Assembly (NCBI RefSeq): GCF_900112365.1
Contig: NZ_FOLQ01000002.1
Span: 620,001-684,000 of the forward strand
Length of the DNA: 64,000 nucleotides
Origin: Spirosoma endophyticum
GTDB lineage: Bacteria; Bacteroidota; Bacteroidia; Cytophagales; Spirosomataceae
Direction of reading: 5' to 3'
Positions 9,288 to 17,675 of this stretch are shown here, piece after piece (the first letter of the stretch is position 1; each line of letters begins with the position of its first letter). The notes beneath the pieces are model-generated. The model had not been told where the DNA came from and made no database searches. It worked only from the letters and a program-made list of their open reading frames with translations. Made by a program: the position numbers and the translations under genes.

Positions 9288-9486
9288 GCTCTAAGATTAC
9301 TTTGGCCAGAATCGCGTCTTTCGTGAGTACGTGTACCTCACTTTTTCCCAGGCCGATGGCCGGGTAGCTACTGCTCTGTCTATTGATAACTACTGCCGGG
9401 ATATCATGTTCAAGCAGCAACGCTTTTGCCAGTTCGGCCCGGTGGGGCAGGGGCGTAGTATAAATGGATTCCCAGTTCTCTGTCAC
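9268..9486 (-). CDS. DUF2007 small putative signal-transducing protein
   Basis: A 72-residue DUF2007-type protein. The fold-defining pattern is visible: an aromatic first strand (WESIYTT), a helix with AELAKALLLEHDIPAVVINRQ, and a final VHVLTKDAILAKVILE. The start is a GTG at 9484-9486; there is no ATG early in the frame. It overlaps cdsA by 20 bases, which ties it to that operon. DUF2007 proteins resemble the PII/ACT-like ferredoxin fold and may bind a ligand, but no function has been established. Confidence 0.85.
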   Translation of the reverse strand: MTENWESIYTTPLPHRAELAKALLLEHDIPAVVINRQSSSYPAIGLGKSEVHVLTKDAILAKVILEHEATFS

Positions 9487-9547
9487 GTAAGTAGGCGCGG
9501 GTAAAAACCGCAGGTTAACGTCAAAAATAAATCAACTGCGCGGATTT

Positions 9548-10501
9548 CTAGCGCAACGGCGGCCCGTCTGCGTTACTTTTCTTAAAAAAATAGAGTAAGC
9601 CTATGGTGATAACGCCCGAAATTAAAGCACCTATAATGGGTACAGACTCGGGGCTTTCGATATCCATTGATGTGATTTTCTGCTGATATAAATAGACCAT
9701 CAGTACCGTAAACCCATTATTAACGAAGTGGGCCAGGATGGGCACCCACAGATTGCCCGACCATAAGTAAAGATAACCAAACAGGGCACCAAGCAGCATT
9801 CGGGGGAAAAACCCCAGAAACTGGACGTGAATAGCGCTGAAAAAAGCGGCCGCCAACCAGATTCCCACATGGGGATTCCGGGTCCAGTACGTTAAATTTC
9901 GTTGCAGAATACCCCGAAAAAGAACCTCTTCGCCAATACCTGGAATAATGGCGATGACCAGCAGGGCAACCAGCAACTGGCCAGTTGTTTTGAACGTCGT
10001 TAAATACTTAGTAATCCCCTCCAGCGACTTTTCTTTATCACGAATCCACTGCTCAACGGGCGCCAGCGTTTCGGGTAAATGCACGTTCTGATTCCATTCG
10101 ATGATGAGACCGTCGAAGGGCATAAACGCAATAATGATCAAGCCAACCAGGCCTAATCCTGCCACTGCCGAAACTGGTCGGGTGTTGAATTGATCCCAGG
10201 TCCGGCGTTCGATGAGATACCAGTAAGCGATAGCAGGTAGAAAAAACGTACCGATGTGATTGACGGCCTGGAGCGTCATGAGTTCATACCAGCTATTGGG
10301 CGAAGCGCTCGGATTAGCGGCAAGTCCGGCCAGATAGGTTTGCGCTTCGGTGAATCCCATGCCTTTACTAACGGCCAGGATACCGAACAGCAGCAACGTA
10401 CTGACAACGCCCCCGACGAGTACGAACCCAATGAGCATAATGAGTCCGCCCAGTGTTGGCGAACGTGATGTAGAGCCTTCAGGCCTATAGAGTGGCTGCA
10501 T
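9548..10501 (-). CDS. CPBP-family intramembrane glutamic protease
   Basis: Membrane protein of the CAAX/bacteriocin-processing (CPBP, Abi) family. About eight hydrophobic segments are seen. The three family motifs are intact: EEVLFR (EExxxR) after GIGEEV, FFSAIH (FxxxH) about 35 residues later, and HFVNN (HxxxN). These form the catalytic glutamate/histidine site within the membrane. The substrate is unknown; related proteins process prenylated or hydrophobic peptides or act in regulated proteolysis. It is the first gene of the CPBP-DUF2007-cdsA group on the minus strand, 61 bases before DUF2007. Confidence 0.9.
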   Translation of the reverse strand: MQPLYRPEGSTSRSPTLGGLIMLIGFVLVGGVVSTLLLFGILAVSKGMGFTEAQTYLAGLAANPSASPNSWYELMTLQAVNHIGTFFLPAIAYWYLIERRTWDQFNTRPVSAVAGLGLVGLIIIAFMPFDGLIIEWNQNVHLPETLAPVEQWIRDKEKSLEGITKYLTTFKTTGQLLVALLVIAIIPGIGEEVLFRGILQRNLTYWTRNPHVGIWLAAAFFSAIHVQFLGFFPRMLLGALFGYLYLWSGNLWVPILAHFVNNGFTVLMVYLYQQKITSMDIESPESVPIIGALISGVITIGLLYFFKKSNADGPPLR

Positions 10502-10622
10502 GATTTACCGTAAATTTATTGAATAGTATGCAACCACTGGGTACGTATATATTTATCGAAACCCTGTTCAAACATTACTTTAACGGCCACTTGATGTTTT
10601 GTAACTGGCGCAATTTACACCC

Positions 10623-10667
10623 AAAAAGACAAACCCCGACCTGATTAAGGTTGGGGTTTGTCTTTTT
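10623..10667 (-). terminator. Strong intrinsic terminator (19-bp stem)
   Basis: Arms at 10623-10641 and 10649-10667 pair over 19 bp with one G-T pair and a 7-base loop. The outer five pairs are A-T, so a U-tract is produced on either strand. It follows the minus-strand gene at 10685. Confidence 0.85.
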
Positions 10668-10684
10668 AAATGGTTTGACGTCGG

Positions 10685-11068
10685 CTACGTGAAATCGCTA
10701 AGGACAAATACGTAGTCGCAGTAAAAACCAGGGTTAAATGTGTAAGACTGATGCCCATCTGCGTAGTACCATTCGACACGGCCTTGCTGGGTTTGGTAGA
10801 AATTTTCTCCAGCAAAAGCTCCTTCATAAACCATTAAGCGGGCCTTATCAACAAAATGTTCCTCAACCTTTCCAATATATCTCCCCTGTTTTGGATCATA
10901 CCGAATAGGATAATTTCTTTGTGCGATTTCTTCACAGCGTTTGTGAGCCTGCATATAAAGCGACTTGATCGTGTGTGCTAAAATCTGTTCCTTATTAATG
11001 GGTTGAAAATCCCAGGGAGAGGAGGAGGCCGCCCTAACCGTAACTTTAAATTTAACCTGACTTGACAT
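10685..11068 (-). CDS. Hypothetical protein (127 aa)
   Basis: A small soluble protein with no signal peptide. It begins with a beta-strand (VKFKVTVRAAS), has a helix (IKSLYMQAHKRCEEIAQRNYP), and ends in an aromatic-rich beta region (GRVEWYYADGHQSYTFNPG). I do not recognise the family. It is followed by a strong terminator at 10623-10667 and appears monocistronic. Base composition is slightly more AT-rich than the housekeeping neighbours. The clean terminator and protein-like composition support a real gene. Confidence 0.65.
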   Translation of the reverse strand: MSSQVKFKVTVRAASSSPWDFQPINKEQILAHTIKSLYMQAHKRCEEIAQRNYPIRYDPKQGRYIGKVEEHFVDKARLMVYEGAFAGENFYQTQQGRVEWYYADGHQSYTFNPGFYCDYVFVLSDFT

Positions 11069-11478
11069 TTACTTGTAATCGGTATTTGTTAATTAGGAAT
11101 CAATATAAGTGTGAAAGGTGTGTCAGTGTTGTATATATCTATGCTATTCATTAAATTATTAAAATTAAGATTAACTTAATCCAAGCTAGTGAGGAAGATG
11201 ATCGTGTAGCGGTGATAAATCAGATTAACTTTGATTGTGGACCTCTTCACTAGCCATGAATAAATCCCGTCTGCAATCGGGTCGCGCTGTCAGGCGTTTC
11301 CTGTAAGCATACAAGGTCGTTCCTGAAATCTGAATCGGGAACCAATTCGGCTTCAGGATTGTGCTAAAATTCATATATTGTAACGTGTATCGATGCCGGG
11401 TTTAATAAACCAATACACGTAGCAGGAAACTCGAGTCGGTATTTTACGTACTGATATTATATCACATAAAACCACACA
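11069..11478. other. 410-base intergenic region before dusB
   Basis: AT-rich in its first half. Two things are visible. A minus-strand reading frame of 49 codons lies at 11225-11374 (listed separately). An 8-bp inverted repeat, ACGTGTAT at 11383-11390 and ATACACGT at 11413-11420, encloses a smaller GGTTT/AAACC hairpin. No convincing TAnnTTTG promoter for dusB is seen, nor any known RNA gene. Confidence 0.5.
11225..11374 (-). CDS. Possible 49-aa small protein or gene fragment
   Basis: ATG at 11374 to TAA at 11225 gives 49 residues, basic in the middle (ISGTTLYAYRKRLTARPD). The segment is reminiscent of the helix-turn-helix tail of serine recombinases, but it is too short to classify. There is no clear ribosome-binding site. 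It may be a real microprotein, a fragment of a lost recombinase, or chance. Confidence 0.2.
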   Translation of the reverse strand: MNFSTILKPNWFPIQISGTTLYAYRKRLTARPDCRRDLFMASEEVHNQS

Positions 11479-12468
11479 ATGGTAACTATTGGCACTATTC
11501 AACTCCCGGATTTTCCGTTGTTGCTGGCTCCCATGGAGGACGTTAGCGATCCGCCATTTCGGGCGGTCTGCAAAGCCAACGGCGCCGATTTGATGTATAC
11601 CGAATTCATCTCGTCGGAAGGTTTGATTCGCGATGCGGCAAAGAGCGTTCAGAAGTTAGATATTTTCGAATATGAGCGGCCTATCGGGATTCAGCTATTC
11701 GGTTCCGATGTAGAAACCATGGGCGAGTGCGCCCGAATTGCCACGGGGGCTAAGCCCGATTTAATTGATATTAACTACGGTTGTCCGGTTAAAAATGTGG
11801 CCTGCCGTGGGGCGGGGGCCGCTTTGTTGCAGGACATTCCGAAGATGGTCCGGATGACCGAAGCCGTCGTGAAAGCTACTCATTTACCCGTGACCGTGAA
11901 AACCCGGCTTGGCTGGGACGATAACACCAAAAACGTGGGTGAGGTAGCTGAACGCTTGCAGGATATTGGCATCAAAGCGTTGACGATCCACGGCCGCACG
12001 CGCGTGCAGATGTATAAAGGTGATGCCGACTGGACGCTGATCGGACGTATTAAAGATAACCCGCGTGTTCAGATTCCGATTTTTGGAAACGGCGATATTG
12101 ATTCACCCGAAAAGGCGCTGGAATATAAAAACCGCTACGGCGTGGACGGCGTCATGATTGGCCGGGCGAGCATTGGGCATCCCTGGATTTTCAATGAAAT
12201 CAAGCACTTCGCGCAAACGGGTGAGCACCTGGCCCCACCAACCATTGCCGATCGGGTAGCTGTATGCCGCCAGCACCTCGATTTTTCAATCCGCTGGAAG
12301 GGCGAAATCGTGGGACTGTTTGAAATGCGACGCCACTACGCTAACTATTTCAAAGGGTTACCTGATTTCAAACCTTACCGAATGAGGCTGGTGACGAATG
12401 ATTCATACAGCGAAGTAAGCGCCATTCTGGACGAAATTGCCGAGCAGTATGCTGAAGTGTTTGCATGA
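11479..12468 (+). CDS. dusB: tRNA-dihydrouridine synthase (DusB/NifR3 type)
   Basis: FMN-dependent enzyme that reduces uridines in tRNA to dihydrouridine. The TIM-barrel Dus domain is complete. LLLAPMEDVSDPPFR binds FMN near the N-terminus, INYGCPVKNVACRGAGAAL holds the catalytic cysteine, VTVKTRLGWD and TIHGRTRVQMYKG are conserved strands, and FGNGDI and VMIGRASIGHPW bind the FMN phosphate. A C-terminal helical tRNA-binding region follows from about residue 255. The 329-residue length is normal. The stop codon is followed within 12 bases by a family A palindrome and then by the biotin-carrier gene. Confidence 0.95.
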   Translation: MVTIGTIQLPDFPLLLAPMEDVSDPPFRAVCKANGADLMYTEFISSEGLIRDAAKSVQKLDIFEYERPIGIQLFGSDVETMGECARIATGAKPDLIDINYGCPVKNVACRGAGAALLQDIPKMVRMTEAVVKATHLPVTVKTRLGWDDNTKNVGEVAERLQDIGIKALTIHGRTRVQMYKGDADWTLIGRIKDNPRVQIPIFGNGDIDSPEKALEYKNRYGVDGVMIGRASIGHPWIFNEIKHFAQTGEHLAPPTIADRVAVCRQHLDFSIRWKGEIVGLFEMRRHYANYFKGLPDFKPYRMRLVTNDSYSEVSAILDEIAEQYAEVFA

Positions 12469-12479
12469 TTTACTATAAT

Positions 12480-12546
12480 CGCCGGGTTAAAATCCGGTGC
12501 AGTGTAAGATTATTGCTATTACATTGCATCAGGTTTTAACCCGGCG
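12480..12546. repeat. Family A intergenic palindrome, copy 1
   Basis: Two 28-base arms (12480-12507 and 12519-12546) form an imperfect long hairpin. The outer 13 pairs are perfect, and the left arm itself contains a near-palindrome around CCGGGTTAAAA. The same element recurs at 19108-19168 and 26347-26410, each time just after a plus-strand gene. It may act as a terminator or mRNA 3'-end protector, or be a dispersed REP-like element. Confidence 0.85.
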
Positions 12547-12573
12547 ACCTCATTACAGAGTCTCAGCAAGCAT

Positions 12574-13071
12574 ATGTATACCGCAAGCCTTAACAATCAG
12601 TCGTTAACCATTGATTTCGCCCCAGATGGTCCTACACTCAATGGCGAACCGTTCGTATGGGATTTGGCAAAACTCTCGGATCGGACGTTTCATATTATTC
12701 ATCAGAATCGTTCCTACAATGCTGAAGTGCTAGACCTGAATGCGGCTGAGAAAACGGTTAGCCTGAAGATAAATGGTCATACTCACCAGGTTCAACTGAA
12801 AGATCGCTTTGATTTATTGCTCGAAAAAATGGGCATGAATAACGTAGCGAGCGCGAAGGTTAATAATCTGAAAGCACCCATGCCAGGTCTGATTGTGGGA
12901 ATACCTGTTCAGGTTGGTGATGTAGTTGCTAAGGGCGATAGTATGCTGATTCTGGAAGCCATGAAGATGGAAAATCTGTTGAAAGCGTCCGGCGATGGAA
13001 CGGTGAAAACTATCCACATCGCGAAAGGCGATCGGGTAGAGAAGGGCCAGGTACTTATAGAGTTTGCCTAA
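12574..13071 (+). CDS. Biotin carboxyl carrier / biotin-lipoyl attachment protein
   Basis: A 165-residue carrier protein. The C-terminal 70 residues form a biotinyl domain with EAMKM at about 128-132, so Lys131 is the expected biotinylated lysine. The preceding APMPGLIVGI and the following GDRVEKGQVLIEFA complete the hammerhead fold. The N-terminal 85 residues are a separate small beta domain, as in carriers of acyl-CoA carboxylases or oxaloacetate decarboxylases rather than the shorter AccB of fatty-acid synthesis. The carboxylase subunits are not nearby, so the partner enzyme is undecided. Its stop codon overlaps that of the convergent dprA. Confidence 0.88.
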   Translation: MYTASLNNQSLTIDFAPDGPTLNGEPFVWDLAKLSDRTFHIIHQNRSYNAEVLDLNAAEKTVSLKINGHTHQVQLKDRFDLLLEKMGMNNVASAKVNNLKAPMPGLIVGIPVQVGDVVAKGDSMLILEAMKMENLLKASGDGTVKTIHIAKGDRVEKGQVLIEFA

Positions 13072-14180
13072 ACATAGACAACGGCGTACTTCTTGCCGGG
13101 TAGCGAGCGCACAAATCCCCGAAACTCCAGATTGAGCAGGAGAGAGGCCATCCGACCCATTGGAATCTGGGTTTTCCAACTCAAATCGTCAATGTGCAAA
13201 TCTGCCGATTGACGTAGTAAGGCCACAATCTGACTTTCTTCTTCGGTAATATCCACCGGCAACGCTGGTGCTACGTTCTTTTTAGATAGATGCTCACTGA
13301 GTTGATCCCAGTTGAGGGCTTCAATAATGTCTTTTGGGCTGGTGTAAATCTGCGCTTTGTTCTCCCGAATGAGTTTATTGCAACCCGCTGAAAAGGCCTG
13401 ATTTAACTGACCCGGCACGGCGAATACCTCGCGGTGATAATTATTAGCGTATTCGGCCGTGATCAAGGCACCGCCTTTTGCGGCTGCTTCAACCACAATG
13501 ACAGCATCGCTCAGGCCGGCAATAATACGGTTCCGTGCCGGAAACAGATGCGCATCGGGTTTGGTGCCGGGCAGGCTTTCCGTGAGCAAACCGCCCTGTA
13601 CGAGCATTTCTCCGGCTGTTTTCTGGTGAACATTTGGGTAGATAATATCCAGTCCACTGGCCATCACACCGATTGTAGGCAAGTTGTTCGTTAAGCTGGC
13701 GCGGTGTGCGGCAATGTCGATACCATAGGCCAGACCACTAATAATACTTACCTCGTAAGGTACTACGGCTTCGATAATTTCAGCCGTAATACGTCGTCCG
13801 TAGTCGGTAGCCTGCCGCGTACCGACCAGACCAATCGTGCGGGATATGTTCAGATTTCCTGATCCCTGAAAATAGAGTAAGGCAGGCGCATCATAAAGCG
13901 TTTTCAGGCGGGATGGATAGTCCTTGTCGGTATAGAACAATGCCGTTGCGCCCAGCTTCTCCAGGCGTTTGATAACCTGATCGGCTTCCGTCAGAACACC
14001 GGGTTTCAGAATGGCGCGGGCTGTTACCTCCCCAATGCCGGGCACTTTCATCAGGCGGGCCAGGGGCGACCGGAACACGTCGGCTGCGGAACCGCAATAG
14101 CTAATCAGTTGTCGGATAAGAATACTCCCTACGCCGGGTACGAGCGTGAGCGCAATTTGATGTTGGGTGTCGGTGGGCAC
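13068..14180 (-). CDS. dprA: DNA-processing protein A
   Basis: DprA/Smf loads RecA on incoming single-stranded DNA during natural transformation. The Rossmann-like core is complete: GLVGTRQATDYGRR, IISGLAYGIDIAAHRASL, MASGLDIIYPNVH, FPARNRIIAGLSDAVIVVEA, GGALITAEYA and VFAVPGQ. An N-terminal helix-hairpin-helix region (PGVGSILIRQLI and VPGIGEVTARAIL) and a C-terminal winged-helix domain (about 310-370) flank it. The start is a GTG at 14178-14180. A near-consensus promoter (TTTG, then TAGATTTT after 20 bases) sits just before it, so the mRNA could be nearly leaderless. The stop overlaps the stop of the convergent carrier gene. Confidence 0.95.
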   Translation of the reverse strand: MPTDTQHQIALTLVPGVGSILIRQLISYCGSAADVFRSPLARLMKVPGIGEVTARAILKPGVLTEADQVIKRLEKLGATALFYTDKDYPSRLKTLYDAPALLYFQGSGNLNISRTIGLVGTRQATDYGRRITAEIIEAVVPYEVSIISGLAYGIDIAAHRASLTNNLPTIGVMASGLDIIYPNVHQKTAGEMLVQGGLLTESLPGTKPDAHLFPARNRIIAGLSDAVIVVEAAAKGGALITAEYANNYHREVFAVPGQLNQAFSAGCNKLIRENKAQIYTSPKDIIEALNWDQLSEHLSKKNVAPALPVDITEEESQIVALLRQSADLHIDDLSWKTQIPMGRMASLLLNLEFRGFVRSLPGKKYAVVYV

Positions 14181-14360
14181 GAAAATCTAATCTGGTTTTG
14201 TAAGCGAAACAAAGGTCAATGATGACTTATGCAAGCTTACTGCTTTCTGATGGGAAAAACCAGTTTACCGATAAAAGAGGATGGAGATGAAATGGAAAAT
14301 TCTCATTGAACAAACAATAATACGTATCGTAGCGGTATTCGCACCTTTGTAATCCAGTCA

Positions 14361-14723
14361 TCAAGCCTCATTTTCCTGCGATATTTCCTCCTGCGGTTTA
14401 TCCAGGTCCGCCCGCATCTTCTCCAGGAATTTCTTCAGTTTAGTCAGCTTGGCGATGTATTTGGCGTTTTCGCGCTGGCGATTATCCCGGTTGGTCAAAA
14501 ACTCACGGGCACCTGGAATCGTGTATTTTTTTTGGTTGATCAGGTCCATGATTTCGGTCAGCAGGTCGATGTCGGCCTGCGTATAGACCCGGTCGCCGGA
14601 ACGATTTTTCTTGGGCTGGAGCATGGGAAACTCCTTTTCGTAAAAGCGTAGTTTGGAAGCATTGATCTGAAATCGATCTGCCACTTCCTTGATACCATAG
14701 TATAGTTTGCCCGAATCTTCCAT
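14361..14723 (-). CDS. MerR-family transcriptional regulator
   Basis: A 120-residue DNA-binding protein. The winged helix-turn-helix of MerR type lies near the N-terminus (YGIKEVADRFQINASKLRFYEKEF, with RFYE in place of the usual RYYE). A wing segment (KKNRSGDRVYTQADIDLL) and a C-terminal coiled-coil helix for dimerisation follow. There is no metal-binding cysteine set. The frame is open to 14852, but those 43 extra residues are a translation of an intergenic palindrome, so the ATG at 14723 (MEDSGKLYYG) is the likely start. The gene is divergent from alaS. This type is common beside housekeeping genes in Bacteroidota; targets are unknown. Confidence 0.85.
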   Translation of the reverse strand: MEDSGKLYYGIKEVADRFQINASKLRFYEKEFPMLQPKKNRSGDRVYTQADIDLLTEIMDLINQKKYTIPGAREFLTNRDNRQRENAKYIAKLTKLKKFLEKMRADLDKPQEEISQENEA

Positions 14724-14775
14724 ACGACAAACTTGCTGATGTTCCACGAAACCTGCAAGTTTTGGCGTAATTTTG

Positions 14776-14783
14776 CAAACATA
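14776..14783 (-). promoter_or_regulatory. Candidate -7 box for the MerR gene
   Basis: On the minus strand TATGTTTG (14783-14776) matches TAnnTTTG exactly. It lies about 53 bases upstream of the internal ATG at 14723, which supports that start. The -33 region falls inside the family E repeat; the nearest TTG is 23 bases away, slightly too far. Confidence 0.4.
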
Positions 14784-14905
14784 GTCGACAGTCAATAGTC
14801 GACAGTCAATAGATAGTCGTTGGTTGGTAATCAGGTGTATCGCTTTGCACAAACGGCTTTAAGCTATTGACTGCTACTCTTGACGATCGACTCCTGACTA
14901 TCGAC
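14781..14905. repeat. Family E inverted repeat, copy 1
   Basis: The left part (14781-14819) repeats the unit GTCGACAGTCAATAG twice. The right part (14864-14905) is an imperfect reverse complement (CTATTGACTG, then GACTATCGAC). It fills the divergent space between the MerR gene and alaS. Related elements lie at 27484-27606 and 52690-52750. Confidence 0.7.
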
Positions 14906-14912
14906 TTTTTTT

Positions 14913-17564
14913 ATGACTTCCCACGAAATACGGCGGCATTTTCTCGATTTCTTCCGCTCCAAAGGACACCTGATTGTTGCTTCGGCTCCGCTTGTCGCTA
15001 AAAACGACCCGACCCTGATGTTCAATAATTCGGGTATGGCGCAGTTCAAAGATTTTTTTCTTGGCAACGGGACGCCCCCGTCCAAACGCGTAGCCGATAC
15101 GCAAAAATGCCTGCGCGTGTCGGGTAAGCACAATGACCTGGAAGATGTTGGTTTCGATACGTATCATCATACCATGTTCGAGATGCTCGGCAACTGGTCG
15201 TTTGGTGACTATTTCAAGAAAGAGGCCATTACGTGGGCGTGGGAATTGCTGACGGAAATCTATCAATTGCCCAAAGACCGGCTCTACGTATCGGTTTTTC
15301 AGGGTGATACAAAAGATAACGTCCCCTTTGATCAGGAAGCGTTCGATCTGTGGAAACCCATCGTTGGCGAAGACCGGATTATTTACGGTAACAAAAAAGA
15401 CAACTTCTGGGAAATGGGCGACACGGGTCCGTGCGGCCCCTGTTCCGAAATTCACGTCGATCTCCGGTCGCCCGAAGAAGTGGCCGAAACGCCGGGTAAG
15501 GATCTGGTCAATGCCGATCACCCGCAGGTGGTTGAAATCTGGAACCTCGTGTTCATGCAGTTTAACCGCAAAGCCGACGGCTCGCTGGAGCCACTGCCCG
15601 CTCGTCATGTCGATACGGGGATGGGTTTCGAGCGCCTGTGCATGGGCATTCAGGGTAAAAAATCGAACTACGATACCGACGTTTTTTCGGGCACGATCAA
15701 TGTCATCGAAGAACTGTCGGGCAAGAGCTATGAAGCGGGCAAAGGCATGACGGACGTAGCGATGCGTGTTATTGCCGACCATATCCGGGCTGTATCATTT
15801 GCCATTGCCGATGGACTGATTCCCTCGAACGCCAAAGCGGGTTACGTAATCCGACGGATTCTGCGTCGGGCCATTCGCTACGGGTATTCGTACCTGAACC
15901 TGACCAAGCCGTTCATGACCAAACTTGTGCCAACGCTAGCTGATCAGTTTGCTGATGTTTTCCCTGAGCTATACGCGCAACGTGATTTTGTAGCCACCGT
16001 CATTCGGGAAGAAGAAATCTCTTTCCTGCGGACGTTAGGAACGGGTCTGGTCCGTCTCGATCAGATCATTGGCGACCTGAAAGGCGCGAAAGTTATTCCC
16101 GGCGAAACCGTTTTTGAACTGAATGATACGTTCGGTTTTCCGGCCGACTTAACGGCGCTGATCGCCCGTGAAAAAGGACTGAGTATCGACGAAGCGGGTT
16201 TCCAGAAAGCCCTTCAGGAGCAGAAAGCCCGGTCGCGGAAAGATGCTACGTCGTCGGCAGGTGACTGGATCGAACTGGCGGAAACCGACAAAATTGAGTT
16301 CGTTGGTTACGATCAACCCGAAGCCTACGCCCAGATTGTGAAGTACCGCAAGATTCAGAACAAGCAGGGGACGCAGGTACAGGTCGTGCTCGACAAAACG
16401 CCATTCTATGCTGAATCGGGCGGTCAGATTGGCGATACCGGTACGTTACGGCTGTTCGCGGGTTCGGATGAAATCGGAACGTTGACCGTACTGGATACGA
16501 AGAAAGAAAACGACCTGACGATCCATATCGTTGAGAACATTACGGGCATTGACGAGCTGCTAACTGAAGCTGATTCCGTGTATGCCGCGATCAATACAGC
16601 TCGCCGGGGTTTGATTGCGAGTAACCACTCGGCTACGCATTTGCTGCACTCGGCGCTACGTAAGGTGCTGGGAAATCACGTAGCACAGAAAGGTTCGTAC
16701 GTGGGTCCCGATGCGCTACGCTTTGACTTCTCGCACTTCAGCAAAGTGACCGACGAGCAACTGGCCGAAGTGGAACGGATTGTGAATGAGAAGATTCGGG
16801 AAGATATCAAGCTCGATGAGAAACGTAACGTCCCTATTGCCGAGGCTAAAGAATTAGGAGCTACGGCCTTGTTCGGGGAAAAGTACGGTGATTTTGTTCG
16901 TGTCATTACGTTCGATCCCAATTACTCCGTCGAGCTTTGCGGAGGCACCCACGTTCCGGCAACGGGCCACATTGGTTTGTTCAAATTCACCGGAGAAGGC
17001 TCTGTTTCAACGGGTGTTCGGCGGATTGAAGGAAAAACCTCCGCTGGTGCCGAAGCCCTGGTGAACGAGCAAATGGCCGTAATAACCGAACTGAAAGAGT
17101 TGTTGAAGGCGCCCAAGGACGTAGTGAAAGCCGTGAAAGCGCTGATGGACGAACGTAGTGCCTTGCAAAAGCAGGTCGAAGTATTGCAGAATGAGAAAGT
17201 GCAGCAGTTGAAAACACAACTGCTGGATAAGATCGAAGCCGTTAACGGACATTCTCGACTGGTTGAGAAAGTCGACGTACCCTCGGCTGATGCCTTGAAA
17301 CAACTGGCTTATGACCTGAAAGCAAAAGTTGACAACCTCGCCGTCGTACTTGGCGCCGACATCAACGGCAAGCCGCAACTCGCCGTAATGCTCCCCGACT
17401 CGCTCATTCAGGGTAAGAATCTGAACGCGGGGCAAGTTGTGAAAGAACTGGCCAAAAACATCAAAGGCGGTGGTGGTGGCCAGCCATTTTTCGCTACGGC
17501 GGGCGGCACCGATTCATCGGGATTAGATGCTGCACTGGCGCAGGGGAAAGAATTATTAGGGTAA
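14913..17564 (+). CDS. alaS: Alanyl-tRNA synthetase
   Basis: Class II synthetase that charges tRNA-Ala. All domains are present in 883 residues. The catalytic core has FRSKGH near the N-terminus, the [23 protein letters not shown] segment and [12 protein letters not shown]. The editing domain has the zinc-binding HSATHLLH and the [13 protein letters not shown] motif. A coiled coil (about 680-740) and the C-Ala domain with the glycine-rich GGGGGQPFF end the protein. The ATG at 14913 directly follows a family E repeat and a T-run; no clear ribosome-binding site is visible. Transcription probably ends at the 17586-17627 hairpin. Confidence 0.98.
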   Translation: MTSHEIRRHFLDFFRSKGHLIVASAPLVAKNDPTLMFNNSGMAQFKDFFLGNGTPPSKRVADTQKCLRVSGKHNDLEDVGFDTYHHTMFEMLGNWSFGDYFKKEAITWAWELLTEIYQLPKDRLYVSVFQGDTKDNVPFDQEAFDLWKPIVGEDRIIYGNKKDNFWEMGDTGPCGPCSEIHVDLRSPEEVAETPGKDLVNADHPQVVEIWNLVFMQFNRKADGSLEPLPARHVDTGMGFERLCMGIQGKKSNYDTDVFSGTINVIEELSGKSYEAGKGMTDVAMRVIADHIRAVSFAIADGLIPSNAKAGYVIRRILRRAIRYGYSYLNLTKPFMTKLVPTLADQFADVFPELYAQRDFVATVIREEEISFLRTLGTGLVRLDQIIGDLKGAKVIPGETVFELNDTFGFPADLTALIAREKGLSIDEAGFQKALQEQKARSRKDATSSAGDWIELAETDKIEFVGYDQPEAYAQIVKYRKIQNKQGTQVQVVLDKTPFYAESGGQIGDTGTLRLFAGSDEIGTLTVLDTKKENDLTIHIVENITGIDELLTEADSVYAAINTARRGLIASNHSATHLLHSALRKVLGNHVAQKGSYVGPDALRFDFSHFSKVTDEQLAEVERIVNEKIREDIKLDEKRNVPIAEAKELGATALFGEKYGDFVRVITFDPNYSVELCGGTHVPATGHIGLFKFTGEGSVSTGVRRIEGKTSAGAEALVNEQMAVITELKELLKAPKDVVKAVKALMDERSALQKQVEVLQNEKVQQLKTQLLDKIEAVNGHSRLVEKVDVPSADALKQLAYDLKAKVDNLAVVLGADINGKPQLAVMLPDSLIQGKNLNAGQVVKELAKNIKGGGGGQPFFATAGGTDSSGLDAALAQGKELLG

Positions 17565-17585
17565 AGCTGTTAGATTATTACGCAG

Positions 17586-17627
17586 AGATGCACGGAGATT
17601 TATAATTATCTCTGTGCATCTTTTTTT
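17586..17627 (+). terminator. Terminator after alaS (family C palindrome)
   Basis: Arms at 17586-17599 and 17608-17621 pair almost perfectly around GATGCAC/GTGCATC. A run of seven T follows directly, giving a good intrinsic terminator. The sequence belongs to the same type as the perfect palindrome at 21693-21764 (core CAGAGG/ATGCACGGAGA). Confidence 0.75.
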
Positions 17628-17675
17628 CTTTGTGTCACAATTCTTTGTCAGAAATTTTATCGTTAAAACTTTACT

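Noticed and set aside
14898..15782. Long antisense reading frame (294 codons) opposite alaS
   Set aside because: It is the mirror of a high-quality alaS frame, has no family features, and its composition is that of a shadow frame.
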